Assembly (NCBI GenBank): GCA_021108215.1
Contig: JAIORK010000018.1
Location: forward strand, 1-64,000
DNA length: 64,000 nt
Direction: 5' to 3'
Source: a bacterium
Lineage (GTDB): Bacteria > Oederibacteriota > JAAXVQ01 > JAUVAV01
In this document: positions 27,411 to 36,861 of the stretch, in pieces
Layout of the letters: the number at the start of each line of letters is the position of its first letter
How positions within the stretch are numbered: position 1 is the stretch's first letter
The notes under the pieces: generated by a model
Database searches by the model: none
What the model was told of the DNA's origin: nothing
What the model saw: only the letters and a program-made list of their open reading frames with translations
Program-made: the position numbers and the translations under genes

Positions 27411-28265
27411 TTAGCAGATCGCCAGGCCCCAGCTTTTGTCGCCGAGATGAGTGCCGAGGACCGCGCCGACCTCGCGGATCGCGATCCGGCTGGAATTGAG
27501 GCCCTGGTCGATAAGCGCCAGTTTAAGTGCTTGGCTGTTTTCTTTGCGTACGGTGTGCATAATACAGATACCCTGAATAATCCCGTGCATATCCGCGTGC
27601 CGCTTCGTCAGTTTGGCAATAACCTCATTGGCCGCCTGCGTGGATTTCACTTTGTCCACTACCTCAATTTTACCGTGCCCGCCAGTGATCGCCAAAATAG
27701 GACGAACTCCCATCAAATTGCCAAAAAAAGCGCTCGCCTTGCCAATCCGGCCGCCACGCTCCAGCGCATCAAGATTATCCACCGAGAAAAGGAGCTGTGC
27801 CTTGGGAATGCGCGCGACCACCTGTTCGGCAATCTCATTCATCCCCTGGCCGCGATTGGCCAGATCACGGGCATACAGCGCAAGAAAAGCCATGGCGTAA
27901 CTTGTCAGCTTAGAATCTATAATCCTGACTTCTGCATGTGAGATCATACTGGAAGCAAATTGGGCCGTCTCAACCGTCTTGGAAATTTGGCTTGAAATGA
28001 GAATACATAAAATATGTGTATAGCCTTTTTGGACCAAGTCCTGAAAAAGCTCAAAAAAACGTTTGGAAGTAGTCTGGCTGGTGCGCGGATAAGTTTTGGT
28101 GCTCTCTAGTTTAATAAAAAATTGCTCCGGCGTGATGGTCTCGCGGTCCCAGTATTCCTCCTGCCCGAAATAGACCTTGAGCGGCGCACGATAAACTTCG
28201 TGTTGCTTTAATATCTCATCCGGCAAATCACTCGTGCTGTCTGTAACAATCGCAATTTTTTCCAT
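27411..28265 (-). CDS. DegV-family fatty-acid-binding protein
   Basis: 284 residues. The N-terminal DegV motif is IVTDSTSDLP (about 5-14), then TSQTTSKRFFELF (ligand loop) and the C-terminal domain with HTVRKENSQ and VGAVLGTHLGDKSWGLAI. DegV/FakB proteins bind a fatty acid and present it to a FakA kinase in some bacteria; no fakA is visible here. The length is normal. The gene is monocistronic or first in a unit; no clear terminator is seen after the stop. Confidence 0.88.
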   Translation of the reverse strand: MEKIAIVTDSTSDLPDEILKQHEVYRAPLKVYFGQEEYWDRETITPEQFFIKLESTKTYPRTSQTTSKRFFELFQDLVQKGYTHILCILISSQISKTVETAQFASSMISHAEVRIIDSKLTSYAMAFLALYARDLANRGQGMNEIAEQVVARIPKAQLLFSVDNLDALERGGRIGKASAFFGNLMGVRPILAITGGHGKIEVVDKVKSTQAANEVIAKLTKRHADMHGIIQGICIMHTVRKENSQALKLALIDQGLNSSRIAIREVGAVLGTHLGDKSWGLAIC

Positions 28266-28362
28266 AGTCCGGTCTTTCTCTATAGCGTTTATTCGTAACT
28301 ATTATCACTATACGCACTGCCGGACCAAAGCACAATCCAATTCTTTTGCAAAAAATATGAAA

Positions 28363-29076
28363 TCAGATAAAAAACTTCTGAATATCCAACACAGTCACAT
28401 AAATCATTAAACCAAAAAGCAGTGCCAGTCCGGCAACTGTGATAGGCATCTGCCAGCGTACCGCCTTGGGATGAATTTTTTCCAATAGGGACATAAAAAT
28501 TTTTCCGCCATCCAGTCCAGGAATCGGCAATAAATTGAGCACCGCCAGATTGAGACTGATAATAATCGTAAACATTAATCCATTAGACAAATTCTTTCCA
28601 ATAAATGCACCGCCTTGAGAAACAATTCCCACTACGCCGCTTAATTTATCCGGATGTGTGAATAACATCGGCAACGCATTAAGGATTTGCATAAAATGAG
28701 CAACGGTCTGTTCCCAGGGCTTAATAAATAAGCCGGATATGCTAATGCCTGATTTCATGGCATTCACAATCGCGAAAAGAAAAACCGGTAAAATAAGATT
28801 TGCCAGTGGTCCGCCCAATGAAAACACAAAGCGCTGACGAACCGGAATTTTAAAATAGTCTTCCTCAGACGCCAGGGCCGGGAGCACATATCCGCCCAAA
28901 GGAATCCACGAAATACGAAATTCAGTGCTGCCCCTTTTCCATGACCAGAATTTGGGTCCAAAACCAATTGAAAAAATTTCAATAGGAATCTTGATTGCGC
29001 GGGCGGCCAAATAATGCCCCAACTCGTGCACGAAAATAAGAAATCCTATAATAAAAACAATCAACACATATTGCAT
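28363..29076 (-). CDS. M50-family intramembrane metalloprotease without PDZ domain
   Basis: 237 residues with the zinc motif HELGH (17-21) in TM1, the GFGPKFWSW region, FSLGGPLANL, and the third ligand motif LLPIPGLDGGKI (about 184-195). The layout matches RseP/SpoIVFB-type site-2 proteases, but the PDZ domain usual in RseP (about 450 residues) is missing. It would cleave membrane-bound substrates, possibly an anti-sigma factor; none is encoded nearby. The ATG follows GGAGG. Next gene upstream on the same strand is 15 bases away. Confidence 0.85.
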   Translation of the reverse strand: MQYVLIVFIIGFLIFVHELGHYLAARAIKIPIEIFSIGFGPKFWSWKRGSTEFRISWIPLGGYVLPALASEEDYFKIPVRQRFVFSLGGPLANLILPVFLFAIVNAMKSGISISGLFIKPWEQTVAHFMQILNALPMLFTHPDKLSGVVGIVSQGGAFIGKNLSNGLMFTIIISLNLAVLNLLPIPGLDGGKIFMSLLEKIHPKAVRWQMPITVAGLALLFGLMIYVTVLDIQKFFI

Positions 29077-29091
29077 GTTTTACCTCCAAAA

Positions 29092-29412
29092 TCAAAACGT
29101 AACAATGCGATCACTTTCTTTTACAATATCATACATGTCCTTCATCGTCGAGATCGGACACATTTCCGAGCCGGCCTGCTCCCTGGACTTGATACAACTA
29201 CCGCATGCGTAAATCTTGCCGCCGGTCCGGATTAATTTTTCCGCCTGCTCGATTGTGTTGAATTTTTCTATGCTGATTTGCTGATATTCCACCCCTTTGC
29301 CCATGAAAAACACTTTCACTTCATCCGCTTGCGCCAGCGCAAAATTTCCATAGCGCAAAGCATTCCAGCATGTCTCCGCGTCATTACTTGAAATGATGAT
29401 ACCCACTTTCAT
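29092..29412 (-). CDS. DsrE-family sulfur-relay-like protein
   Basis: 106 residues with a DsrE/F-like fold (MKVGIIISSNDAETCWNALRYGNFALAQADEVKVFFMGKGV), followed by ACGSCIKSREQ, where the Cys pair sits in the position of the active Cys in DsrE/TusD-type proteins. Likely binds or transfers sulfur, or is an uncharacterised relative. The ATG at 29412 is chosen because the upstream in-frame part lacks a ribosome-binding site. It is 15 bases upstream of the M50 protease gene and probably co-transcribed with it. Confidence 0.75.
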   Translation of the reverse strand: MKVGIIISSNDAETCWNALRYGNFALAQADEVKVFFMGKGVEYQQISIEKFNTIEQAEKLIRTGGKIYACGSCIKSREQAGSEMCPISTMKDMYDIVKESDRIVTF

Positions 29413-29506
29413 GTTCTTTCTATTCCCTTCATACTTGTTATCTAAAAACATTGCTTCCAAACTTATACAGATCGAGACTTCTTTTTTTACCTAAATTTAT
29501 TGTTTA

Positions 29507-29658
29507 GTTAAGAACACCAGTCATACTGTTTTTTCGAAGTGCGTCTTGTCTGAGCTTCCCGAAGGGGGCGCCCAGCATCCGCTGGACGTCCATATTAAAT
29601 AGAAACATGTTGTCCGAGTTACGCAACAAAAAAAAACAGTATAACTAGTGTTCTTAAC
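29507..29658. repeat. 152-bp element with ~28-bp inverted ends
   Basis: The left end GTTAAGAACACCAGTCATAC and the complement of the right end GTTAAGAACACTAGTTATAC differ at two positions and continue into T runs. The interior contains a short GC-rich hairpin and no gene. It has the shape of a MITE. It lies between the DsrE-like and DUF2148 genes. Confidence 0.7.
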
Positions 29659-29671
29659 ATGGTCAAATATT

Positions 29672-30196
29672 TTACTTCCTGTCAAAAAATGGATTCTTGG
29701 CGGTACCTGTCAGGGGAATCCCGTAGGCGATCTTTACCTCCGGACCCAGCACTTGCCTGGAGAGCGCTGCCATCCCCAGGGTGTACATAATCCGGTTGTC
29801 CGCCCGGCATTGGGCTGCCACAGATACCGCAGACCCCATGGCAATGCCCAAGTCACCGGTATTAAACGCACAGACCGCCCCGGCCCGGCGGTTGGCATCG
29901 CAGTTTTCAAAACCACATAAGCCGCAATATTTCAATCCGAGCGGTTCAACTTTAGTGCCGATTAATACCGCAATGTGGACATGGTCGCGCAAATTTTCGG
30001 CGTCACGCAAAAACGAGGGTACCTTTTTTTCTTGACTGATTCGCGCCATCTCATCTGCCAGCATCTCAATATCTTTGCGCTCTAAAACCGCCATCTCCAA
30101 ATTATCCAGACCGCGGCCTTTGGGAGCGGTGTGGGCCGCCAGAATCATTTGCTCGGCCACCTGAAGCAGCGCCTGGTTTTGTCTGTCCTTCAACAT
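29672..30196 (-). CDS. DUF2148 ferredoxin-like protein
   Basis: 174 residues. The family signature is the Cys cluster KYCGLCGFENC (about 90-100) plus further Cys (AVCAFN, AAQCRADN), expected to hold an Fe-S cluster. An N-terminal helix with TAPKGRGLDNLE and a C-terminal IPLTGTAKNPFFDR are also typical. The function is unknown; such proteins are frequent in anaerobes. The ATG follows AGGAGG. It lies nine bases from the stop of the large Bat gene upstream on the same strand, so it may be the last gene of that cluster. Confidence 0.85.
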   Translation of the reverse strand: MLKDRQNQALLQVAEQMILAAHTAPKGRGLDNLEMAVLERKDIEMLADEMARISQEKKVPSFLRDAENLRDHVHIAVLIGTKVEPLGLKYCGLCGFENCDANRRAGAVCAFNTGDLGIAMGSAVSVAAQCRADNRIMYTLGMAALSRQVLGPEVKIAYGIPLTGTAKNPFFDRK

Positions 30197-30205
30197 CCTG
30201 TCCTC

Positions 30206-33148
30206 CTATTCAATAAAACTTAACGTCGCGCGCTGTACCCAGCCGTGCCGATGCGGTTCAAAAAACACCTCAACCCAAGCCTCTTCCTCGCGCTTGACCT
30301 GTACCCGCATACCCTCCGGAATAGTATAAAGCATATCCGCATTGGCATAGGGGCGGCTGAAAATTTCGGTGGTCTTGGTCATCACCACGCCCTGCTTAAA
30401 CCACCTGGATTCATACTGCCGTGTGATGCTCCAGCCCGTGCATAAAACCGCAAACACGGCCGCCACCCACATCAAAAGACGCAGCCGCTGTAAACGTACC
30501 GGCCACAATAATAACAGAACCAGGAAAATCACGGCAATAAAATAACTTGCCGAAGCGCTCCCGATTAATTCATTGGGGGTCAGGCTCCGGTAAATAGTGA
30601 AAAAACGCGTCCCCGGACCGCGTTTGCGGGGCAGCGCATTTTGTAGGTAGACCTGCTCTTCCGCCTGATAAAGATTGTACTTCAAGTCTTTGTCCCGCGG
30701 CCGAATCTTTAATCCCCGCTCATACGCCATGATCGCCAAACCGGTCTTCCCTTGACGGAGATACGTATTCCCGAGGTTATAATAAACATCTGCATCCTCA
30801 ACCCCCATCGCCAGCACCTGCTTATACTCTCCTTCCGCCTTAGCCAAATCATTGTTTTCAGCATAGGTGTTGGCGCGCCAGAAACGCACCTCTTCATCAC
30901 CTGCCAATGCAGGACCTGCCGCACCCAGGCCGGTTGAAAGCAGTAAAATTGCAGCGACTGTAGGATTGAGGCGGTGTGCTTTTTTGCGATTGCGTGCCAC
31001 CCAATATTTTTCAAAATCCCGGATTGCGTTTTTCACATCCCGGTAAAGCGCTTGTTTATCTCTGTTCGGCAAAACTGCGGCAGCATAGCGGACATATTCG
31101 CAGGCGGTCAGGGCGGCCTTGAAGCGTGTATGCAGCACTTCAGGAATGCCAAAATGCTCAAAATAATCGGGCATACTCTCGACCCCAATATAGACATTGG
31201 GTGATTCAAATTTAAGCGAAAGGTACTCTGAAGCGGTCTTGGCCAGTCCGTTATAAAATTCCTTGTCCGCCTGACGGTGCATCAGCCGCTTGAGACGGCG
31301 CAATGATTTTTTTGCGCCGGCATAGGCTTTACGAATGCGGATAACCTCCGCATCTTTGAGCGCCTGTTTATACAGACGGCGGCCGACCAATATCAGCGCG
31401 ATAAGCAGCAGTCCAATTCCCTGAAACAACCAGAACGACAACTTGACCACCGCCCAGTGAACCGGTTTTTTCAAAACCGCCGCACCACCATGATTGGGAC
31501 GCAGCTCAAGCGGGATGATCTGCGGATCTTCAGAAATCACTTCAATTTCCTTAAACGGGCGCGGAGCAACCTGCACGACAGGAATTTTGGCAATTGCGCT
31601 TTCCCATACTTCCCGGTCCGGATTAAAAAAACGTATGATGGCATGTCCCAAATCAGCCTGACCCGGTTTATCAAAAATAACCAAATAGGTAAACAATTTC
31701 TCCCCCGAGACACCCTCCCCGGTTGTCTCAATCGCCACGTTTTTATTTTCCAGGTAAACACGAAAGTCCTCTGCCCGGGAAATCACCGGTTCCGGTACGC
31801 TGGACAAATTTCCCTTGCCGCGCAGTGTCAGGGTTAATCGGATGGGTGCATCCACTTCCGCGGTATCCTTGTCCAGGCGTGCGGTCATGTCAAATTGTCC
31901 CACCAAACCCCGCCTGTCGGCTGGAATAAATCCACGGACATCCTCCGGCAGGGGCAATACCTGCAGCACGATGGATTCGGTTAAAAAGGAACGCTTCTGG
32001 CGTTTCCTGACAAAGACCGCCTCGGCAACATCCACCACCACTTTTCCGTGCCGTACCGGAAAAAGTGCGGTCCGATACCGGCGATCAATATCACTTTTTT
32101 TCTCCCCTGAAATGCGCTCCTCCGTCTTGGCCTCCGGGAGTTCCTCGGTAATGAAGCCGGTCAACTGCGGCGGACGGTAGGACATATCCGTGTGCTTATC
32201 CAAACTATACTTGAGCTGCACGGTTAAAATAACCTGCTGATTAACGTAACTTTTTTCCCGGTTGATCCCCGCGGTAATATCGACCTCATCTTTACGCGCT
32301 TTGCCCACATCGGGTGCGCTCTCAATAATTTCATCGATTTGATACGCCTTGCCGGAAAGCGGTCCATAATAGCGGATGCCGGAGCGTGTGCCTTTCACCT
32401 CGATACTCGTTTTTTCAGTAAAATATTTTTTCCCGTCAAAGTGGATCATAATGGCGGGAATTTGATGGGCTCCTGTCCGCCTGGCAACAAAAACATACTG
32501 CACCGTGCGCACACTCCAAATTTTCCCATTTAGAACTGCACTCGAATCACTTGCATAGGTATTAATCAAATTCAAATCCGCCATCGGCGGCAGTTGAATG
32601 GGATGCAAAGCATTGATGTCTGACACCATGATTTCTAAAATCAGTGTAAAGCTTTCATCTAAATGGGTCTCGCTGCGATCCAGTCTCGCCTCAAGCGTAT
32701 GCAGCTGCTCTATCTGCTCCCGGCTATCCACCATGGGTTCGGTCTCCAGATCGGTCTCAACCACAACTTCCTGAAACAGGACCGGCCGCCGGGGTGCTTG
32801 CTGCGTTGACGGATCTTGTTCAGGTTCCTGATAGCCATATTTTTTGGATTTCTTGCTGTGTATGGGCCGGGTACGCTTCAGTCCTTGCTGCTGGTAATCA
32901 TCCTCCGAAATCTCCCCGCCGCCGCTGCTGTCCAACAGCGGCTGGGTCTCTAATTCTTCCTCGCCCTCCGCGCTGCGCTCCAGTACCTGCTGCTCAAACA
33001 GTGCTTGCGCCTTTTCCGAGCTGTAGACACGTTTGACTTTCTGACCACCCCAAGCAGGCGATGCCGGTTGTTCCTCGGTCGCGCCCAAGCAAACGATCCC
33101 TGAAAAACCAGCCGCGAGCATACACAATAAAATCAATTTTTTTTTCAA
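30206..33148 (-). CDS. BatD-BatE fusion: oxygen-tolerance protein with TPR and SH3 domains
   Basis: 980 residues: a signal peptide (to about residue 22), a low-complexity Gln/Glu-rich region (to about 150), BatD-type beta-sandwich repeats (about 150-590), one membrane segment (about 597-615), a helical DUF4381/BatD tail, then a second hydrophobic segment (about 748-770), TPR repeats (about 772-835), two membrane segments (about 865-910) and a C-terminal SH3-like domain. In the Bacteroides Bat operon BatD and BatE (TPR plus SH3) are separate proteins; here they are one chain. The start is TTG at 33148 with GAGGA upstream. Probably a periplasmic scaffold for the Bat VWA proteins. Confidence 0.7.
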   Translation of the reverse strand: MKKKLILLCMLAAGFSGIVCLGATEEQPASPAWGGQKVKRVYSSEKAQALFEQQVLERSAEGEEELETQPLLDSSGGGEISEDDYQQQGLKRTRPIHSKKSKKYGYQEPEQDPSTQQAPRRPVLFQEVVVETDLETEPMVDSREQIEQLHTLEARLDRSETHLDESFTLILEIMVSDINALHPIQLPPMADLNLINTYASDSSAVLNGKIWSVRTVQYVFVARRTGAHQIPAIMIHFDGKKYFTEKTSIEVKGTRSGIRYYGPLSGKAYQIDEIIESAPDVGKARKDEVDITAGINREKSYVNQQVILTVQLKYSLDKHTDMSYRPPQLTGFITEELPEAKTEERISGEKKSDIDRRYRTALFPVRHGKVVVDVAEAVFVRKRQKRSFLTESIVLQVLPLPEDVRGFIPADRRGLVGQFDMTARLDKDTAEVDAPIRLTLTLRGKGNLSSVPEPVISRAEDFRVYLENKNVAIETTGEGVSGEKLFTYLVIFDKPGQADLGHAIIRFFNPDREVWESAIAKIPVVQVAPRPFKEIEVISEDPQIIPLELRPNHGGAAVLKKPVHWAVVKLSFWLFQGIGLLLIALILVGRRLYKQALKDAEVIRIRKAYAGAKKSLRRLKRLMHRQADKEFYNGLAKTASEYLSLKFESPNVYIGVESMPDYFEHFGIPEVLHTRFKAALTACEYVRYAAAVLPNRDKQALYRDVKNAIRDFEKYWVARNRKKAHRLNPTVAAILLLSTGLGAAGPALAGDEEVRFWRANTYAENNDLAKAEGEYKQVLAMGVEDADVYYNLGNTYLRQGKTGLAIMAYERGLKIRPRDKDLKYNLYQAEEQVYLQNALPRKRGPGTRFFTIYRSLTPNELIGSASASYFIAVIFLVLLLLWPVRLQRLRLLMWVAAVFAVLCTGWSITRQYESRWFKQGVVMTKTTEIFSRPYANADMLYTIPEGMRVQVKREEEAWVEVFFEPHRHGWVQRATLSFIE

Positions 33149-33253
33149 ATGATCCTCAATTTTTGAACCAGCCGGCCCGAATGAATTGCTTCCGTATTCT
33201 ATGATTATATGCAGAGACCTGTCTTAAGGGAACCGTCTTTTTACCGCTTCCGC

Positions 33254-34015
33254 CTAATCCTGTGCCTGCGTCTCCTGAGGGTGCTGCACCATGGCCGTAA
33301 TCTGCGCATACACCTCACGGGAAATTTCTTGTTTCTGCTGCGCAGAATATTTCCGGGGATCAAATGGTTTGGCGAAGGTGAGGGTAATGGTTCCGGGAAT
33401 CATACCAAACACACCCTTGGGTAAAATCCGATGGCTCCCCTGAATAGACACCGGCACCACTTCCAAACCGGCCTCCAACACTAAAGTAAAGCTTCCCTGT
33501 TTAAAAGCCTGGAGGCGCCCGTCCGGGCTGCGCGTCCCTTCAGGAAAAATCAGCAGAGAAAACGGTTCCGCGCGTACCCGCTCGGCTGCCCGGGTAAATG
33601 ATTCACGCACCCGTCGCGGGCTGCGGCGATCAATCGGTATCATGCCCAGTGCTGTAATCCCCCATCCAAAAAAAAGTGTCCGGAAAAGTTCCTTTTTGGC
33701 AAGAAACGCCAAACGCCGGGGTGTCCCACTCATCAACGCCATGATATCCAGCTGGCTTTGATGATTACTCAAAAATGTGTATTCTTTTGTTGGGTCCAGA
33801 TTTTCCTTGCCCCGGATTTCCAGACGCACACCACCCACCGCTAAAACGTGCCTGCTCCAAAGACGGCCGATTGCATAGGCCGCATTGCGCGAAAACAGAC
33901 TTACCACAATACAAGGAATACTGTAGAGACCTATCGAGAACTGACTCCAGCAATTGGCGATTATGGCGCGAATAAAAATCGCCGGTGTTTTAAACCGGGT
34001 TGCTTTTCCTGACAT
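33254..34015 (-). CDS. 1-acyl-sn-glycerol-3-phosphate acyltransferase (PlsC-like)
   Basis: 253 residues with both acyltransferase motifs: NHQSQLD (84-90, the NHx4D catalytic block) and FPEGTRS (157-163), plus PIDRR and VVPVSIQGS. The hydrophobic N-terminus (about 15-50) anchors it to the inner membrane. It makes phosphatidic acid from lysophosphatidate, or acylates a related lipid. It lies inside the Bat cluster but has its own gap on both sides, so a link to Bat function is not shown. Confidence 0.88.
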   Translation of the reverse strand: MSGKATRFKTPAIFIRAIIANCWSQFSIGLYSIPCIVVSLFSRNAAYAIGRLWSRHVLAVGGVRLEIRGKENLDPTKEYTFLSNHQSQLDIMALMSGTPRRLAFLAKKELFRTLFFGWGITALGMIPIDRRSPRRVRESFTRAAERVRAEPFSLLIFPEGTRSPDGRLQAFKQGSFTLVLEAGLEVVPVSIQGSHRILPKGVFGMIPGTITLTFAKPFDPRKYSAQQKQEISREVYAQITAMVQHPQETQAQD

Positions 34016-34168
34016 GCTTTCACCACAATGCAGGTCGAATAAAAACCCGCCAAGCCCTTTCCTCTATCCGCTGTCGTTTAATAGAATACAAACAACGCAG
34101 AAAGATTTTTTCCACAGCCTGTCTCTTTTCTCTTATTTTAAAAAAATCTTCACTACTGTCAAGCAGGC

Positions 34169-34648
34169 TTATTCTGTGACGTAATCCTGGGACTGCTTCC
34201 CTGTCATTTGGGTGATCTCAACACAAAATATGCACACCAATTCCACCGGTTTTTCAGCAAAAATCAGCTGATCGCCCTGGTCGGTATAATGTGCCATAAT
34301 AATTTTCAGGGCTGCCAATTTTTCCGCCGCATCCTTTATGAAACGCGCTTTGCCCAGACCGACAATGCTCTGATAGCGTGCGCTCCATTTGCAGGCGAGT
34401 TCATCACCCCGAATAATCCCGGTCTCCCCTTCGATCTCAAATGCCACCGTATCATTTTTGCAGAGCATCTCAATTTTTTTTCCCTTGGCTGCGCAATGAA
34501 AATACAGTGTATTGTCTGCATATCCAAAATTCATGGGCACAATATACGGAATATCATCCACCGTCATTGCCAGGCGGCACACCTCCGCTTTTTGCATAAT
34601 CACTTCCAAGACTGCTTTATCTTTAATTTCCCGCGTGGCCTGTCTCAT
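34169..34648 (-). CDS. pyridoxamine 5'-phosphate oxidase-family protein
   Basis: 159 residues with a split beta-barrel FMN-binding fold: VCRLAMTVDDIPYIVPMNFGYADNTLYFHCAAKGKK, then CKWSARYQSIVGLGKARFI. This resembles the NimA/PPOX-like branch, flavin-binding proteins with roles in reducing small compounds or in stress resistance. The ATG at 34648 has AAGGAGG seven bases upstream. A repeat element begins immediately above the ribosome-binding site and separates this gene from the VWA gene. Confidence 0.8.
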   Translation of the reverse strand: MRQATREIKDKAVLEVIMQKAEVCRLAMTVDDIPYIVPMNFGYADNTLYFHCAAKGKKIEMLCKNDTVAFEIEGETGIIRGDELACKWSARYQSIVGLGKARFIKDAAEKLAALKIIMAHYTDQGDQLIFAEKPVELVCIFCVEITQMTGKQSQDYVTE

Positions 34649-34666
34649 CAAACTCCTCCTTAAAGG

Positions 34667-34960
34667 CTTTCTCACCACGGAGAACACCCTACTCTTTGAT
34701 ATTAAAGCAGCAGATTCGTAGGACCGGCGGAGATCACGGAGAAGATCAATTGCAAAAAATATAAATACTATTTAGAATTAAACCATAAAAAGCGATAACA
34801 TTTTTTGTTTGCGCTTTTGACCTTACCTTATCTGCCTTTGCCTTTCTCCGTGAGCTCCGTGTTCTCCGTGGTGAGCCGCTTTATGCCTTTGATTTTACTC
34901 TCTGTAGATTTTGATCTTGCCCTTCTCCGTGATCTCCGTGCGCTCCGTGGTAAGTCGTTT
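34667..34960. repeat. CACGGAG-type inverted-repeat element
   Basis: CTCACCACGGAGAACAC (34671-34687) is the perfect complement of 34859-34875. A further terminus-like segment (TCTCCGTGATCTCCGTG..CTCCGTGGT) follows at 34923-34950. The left half, including CTCTTTGATATTAAA..AGGACCGGCGGAG, is closely similar to 45947-45991. It fills the gap between the PPOX-family gene and the VWA gene; the open frames that cross it on the plus strand are not credible. Confidence 0.75.
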
Positions 34961-34965
34961 TGTTT

Positions 34966-36783
34966 TTACCAATCCGGGCCTTTGTACTCATTCATCTGTT
35001 TGTCGTCCTTGGGACTGTTTTTCTGCACCGTACTCTCCTCCGCCTCCAAAGAGCGCAACGCGCGCAGCGCATCCTCCTGCGACATGCCTTTTTGTTTGCG
35101 TCCGGGTTGCTGATCAGACGTAGATGTTTTTCCCTTTTGCTCCTTGCGCTGCGAGGTCTTCTCCTGCTCCTCATTCGGCGGCGCATCATCATTGCGGCGG
35201 CCCGAAGAACTTTGCCGGTCAGATCCGGGCTTATCTGCGCCGCTGCCCGGCGCCTTGCCTTTGTCCGTGCCTTGGGACTGTTCCTCGCGTTTCGAGAGCG
35301 TCTTGGTGCGCTTTTTTATTTCCCGCAGAATCAATTCCAGATTGTAACGTGCATCATCATCCTGGGGATCCAGCAGCAAGCATTTTTTAAACGCGTCTAC
35401 CGCTTCCTGCCACTTTTCCGCCTTGCCCTGCTTAATTCCCAGATAAAAAGCGGTATAGCCGAAATTGTACCAATTGTCCTGCTCGAGCGCACCGGAAGCG
35501 CTGGGGAGCGCGCGTATGAACGCTTTGTAGGCTTGCGAATATTTATGCTGCCCCAACTGAGCACACCCGAGATTATATTCTGCCAGCGCATCACCCGCAT
35601 TGGCTTGACGCGCCTCATTGAAATGCCGTTCCGCTGCGATCAAGTCCTGACGTTTAAAGGCGTCCAATCCCTGCTTGATCTCTTTTTGGGCTGCGGCTTG
35701 CGCAAGTGATGCCAAACAAACACTCACCAGGATTGCCGCGCCGGTCCGTTTAAAAAGACGGATTAGATTCGCAAGCCTGGGCCTCCCTTTACGCCGCCCG
35801 ATAAGCAGCTCAAACAGCAAGAACAGGAGTGCCAACAGCGCGGCGACCGGATAGTAATCTTCCCAAGTCTGATGCCGCTCGGAAAACATCTCAATTTTTT
35901 CAAGTTTATTGAGCTCGGCGACCAGGACATCCGCTTCCTTTCCTCCCGGACTTAGGCGGGCATAAGTCCCGCCGCCTACCAGTGCCATTTTTTTCAAAAT
36001 AATTTCATCCAAACGCGTAATCTGTTTTGAGGAAGACTTTGCTTGTGCCGGTCTTTTTTTCGACACCTCCCAGCGCGGCGGCATCGGCGCACCTTCGGCT
36101 GACCCTACGCCCAGACAATAGGTCCGAATACCTTCTTTAGAAGCTTCCTTTACTTTGGGAAGCGGGGCGCGTCCAAAATTCTCTCCATCGCTAATCACCA
36201 CAATCGCCCGATGTTGTGCTCCGGTCCGTTGAAAAGCCGCCAATGCCTCTTCCAGCGCATTGCCAAGATCCGTTCCTTGTACCGGCAATGTGCTTGTATC
36301 CAGCCCATTGATTAAAAGCTTGAGTGCGCCTGTGTCGCGTGTAGTGGGACAATTTAAAAAAGCATTGCCTGCAAAGGGAAGCAACCCGATCCGGTGCTCC
36401 GAGAGCTGGTCAACCAGATAAAACAAAGTACGCTTGGCACGTTCCAGACGCGTACCGCCCGAAACATCGCGGACCGTCATGGAACGCGAGGTATCAATTA
36501 AAAACATAATATCCAGCCCTTCAGTACTAACCTCTGTGCGCATAAGCGCCACTTGGGGGCGGGCCAATCCGACAATCATAATGGCAATCGCCGCGATAAT
36601 GGCAATACGGCCCAACTGCCGTTTGGCCGGACTGTTCTGTCCGGTCAGAGTCCGGGCCAGACGTTCACTGAAAAACTGCTGCATCCGCCGACGCTCACGC
36701 AAATTGGCCCAGACCAGCCCGAGCACCAATGCCGGCAGGACCCATAATAAATTCAGCATGATGGGAAAAGCAAATCGAAACAT
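34966..36783 (-). CDS. BatB/BatC-like protein: VWA domain, membrane anchor and TPR
   Basis: 605 residues. Two N-terminal membrane segments (about 8-26 and 59-75), a von Willebrand A domain with a MIDAS (DTSRSMT, about 97-103; later Thr and ISDGENFG), a third membrane segment (about 320-335), another near 355, then TPR repeats (about 360-470) and a low-complexity Lys/Gln/Ser/Asp-rich tail (about 475-605). It corresponds to a BatB-BatC fusion, matching the modular pattern of the aerotolerance operon. The tail suggests a flexible periplasmic linker. It is 25 bases past the repetitive gap that precedes BatA. Confidence 0.82.
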   Translation of the reverse strand: MFRFAFPIMLNLLWVLPALVLGLVWANLRERRRMQQFFSERLARTLTGQNSPAKRQLGRIAIIAAIAIMIVGLARPQVALMRTEVSTEGLDIMFLIDTSRSMTVRDVSGGTRLERAKRTLFYLVDQLSEHRIGLLPFAGNAFLNCPTTRDTGALKLLINGLDTSTLPVQGTDLGNALEEALAAFQRTGAQHRAIVVISDGENFGRAPLPKVKEASKEGIRTYCLGVGSAEGAPMPPRWEVSKKRPAQAKSSSKQITRLDEIILKKMALVGGGTYARLSPGGKEADVLVAELNKLEKIEMFSERHQTWEDYYPVAALLALLFLLFELLIGRRKGRPRLANLIRLFKRTGAAILVSVCLASLAQAAAQKEIKQGLDAFKRQDLIAAERHFNEARQANAGDALAEYNLGCAQLGQHKYSQAYKAFIRALPSASGALEQDNWYNFGYTAFYLGIKQGKAEKWQEAVDAFKKCLLLDPQDDDARYNLELILREIKKRTKTLSKREEQSQGTDKGKAPGSGADKPGSDRQSSSGRRNDDAPPNEEQEKTSQRKEQKGKTSTSDQQPGRKQKGMSQEDALRALRSLEAEESTVQKNSPKDDKQMNEYKGPDW

Positions 36784-36807
36784 AATTCACCTGATATTTG
36801 ATATTCC

Positions 36808-36835
36808 GTAGGGGCGATTCATGAATCGCCCCTAC
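36808..36835. repeat. 28-bp perfect palindrome
   Basis: Arm GTAGGGGCGATTCA with its exact complement; GTAGGG..CCCTAC family. It sits in the 78-bp gap between the two VWA genes, together with a second short GC-rich palindromic piece (GGTCGCTTCGCGACC). Confidence 0.75.
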
Positions 36836-36861
36836 AAAACCGCCTGCGGTCGCTTCGCGAC

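Noticed and set aside
34805-35709. Long plus-strand open frames opposite the VWA/TPR gene
   Set aside because: They lie partly in the repeat element and partly opposite a well-supported gene, and the translations are Arg/Leu-rich shadows.
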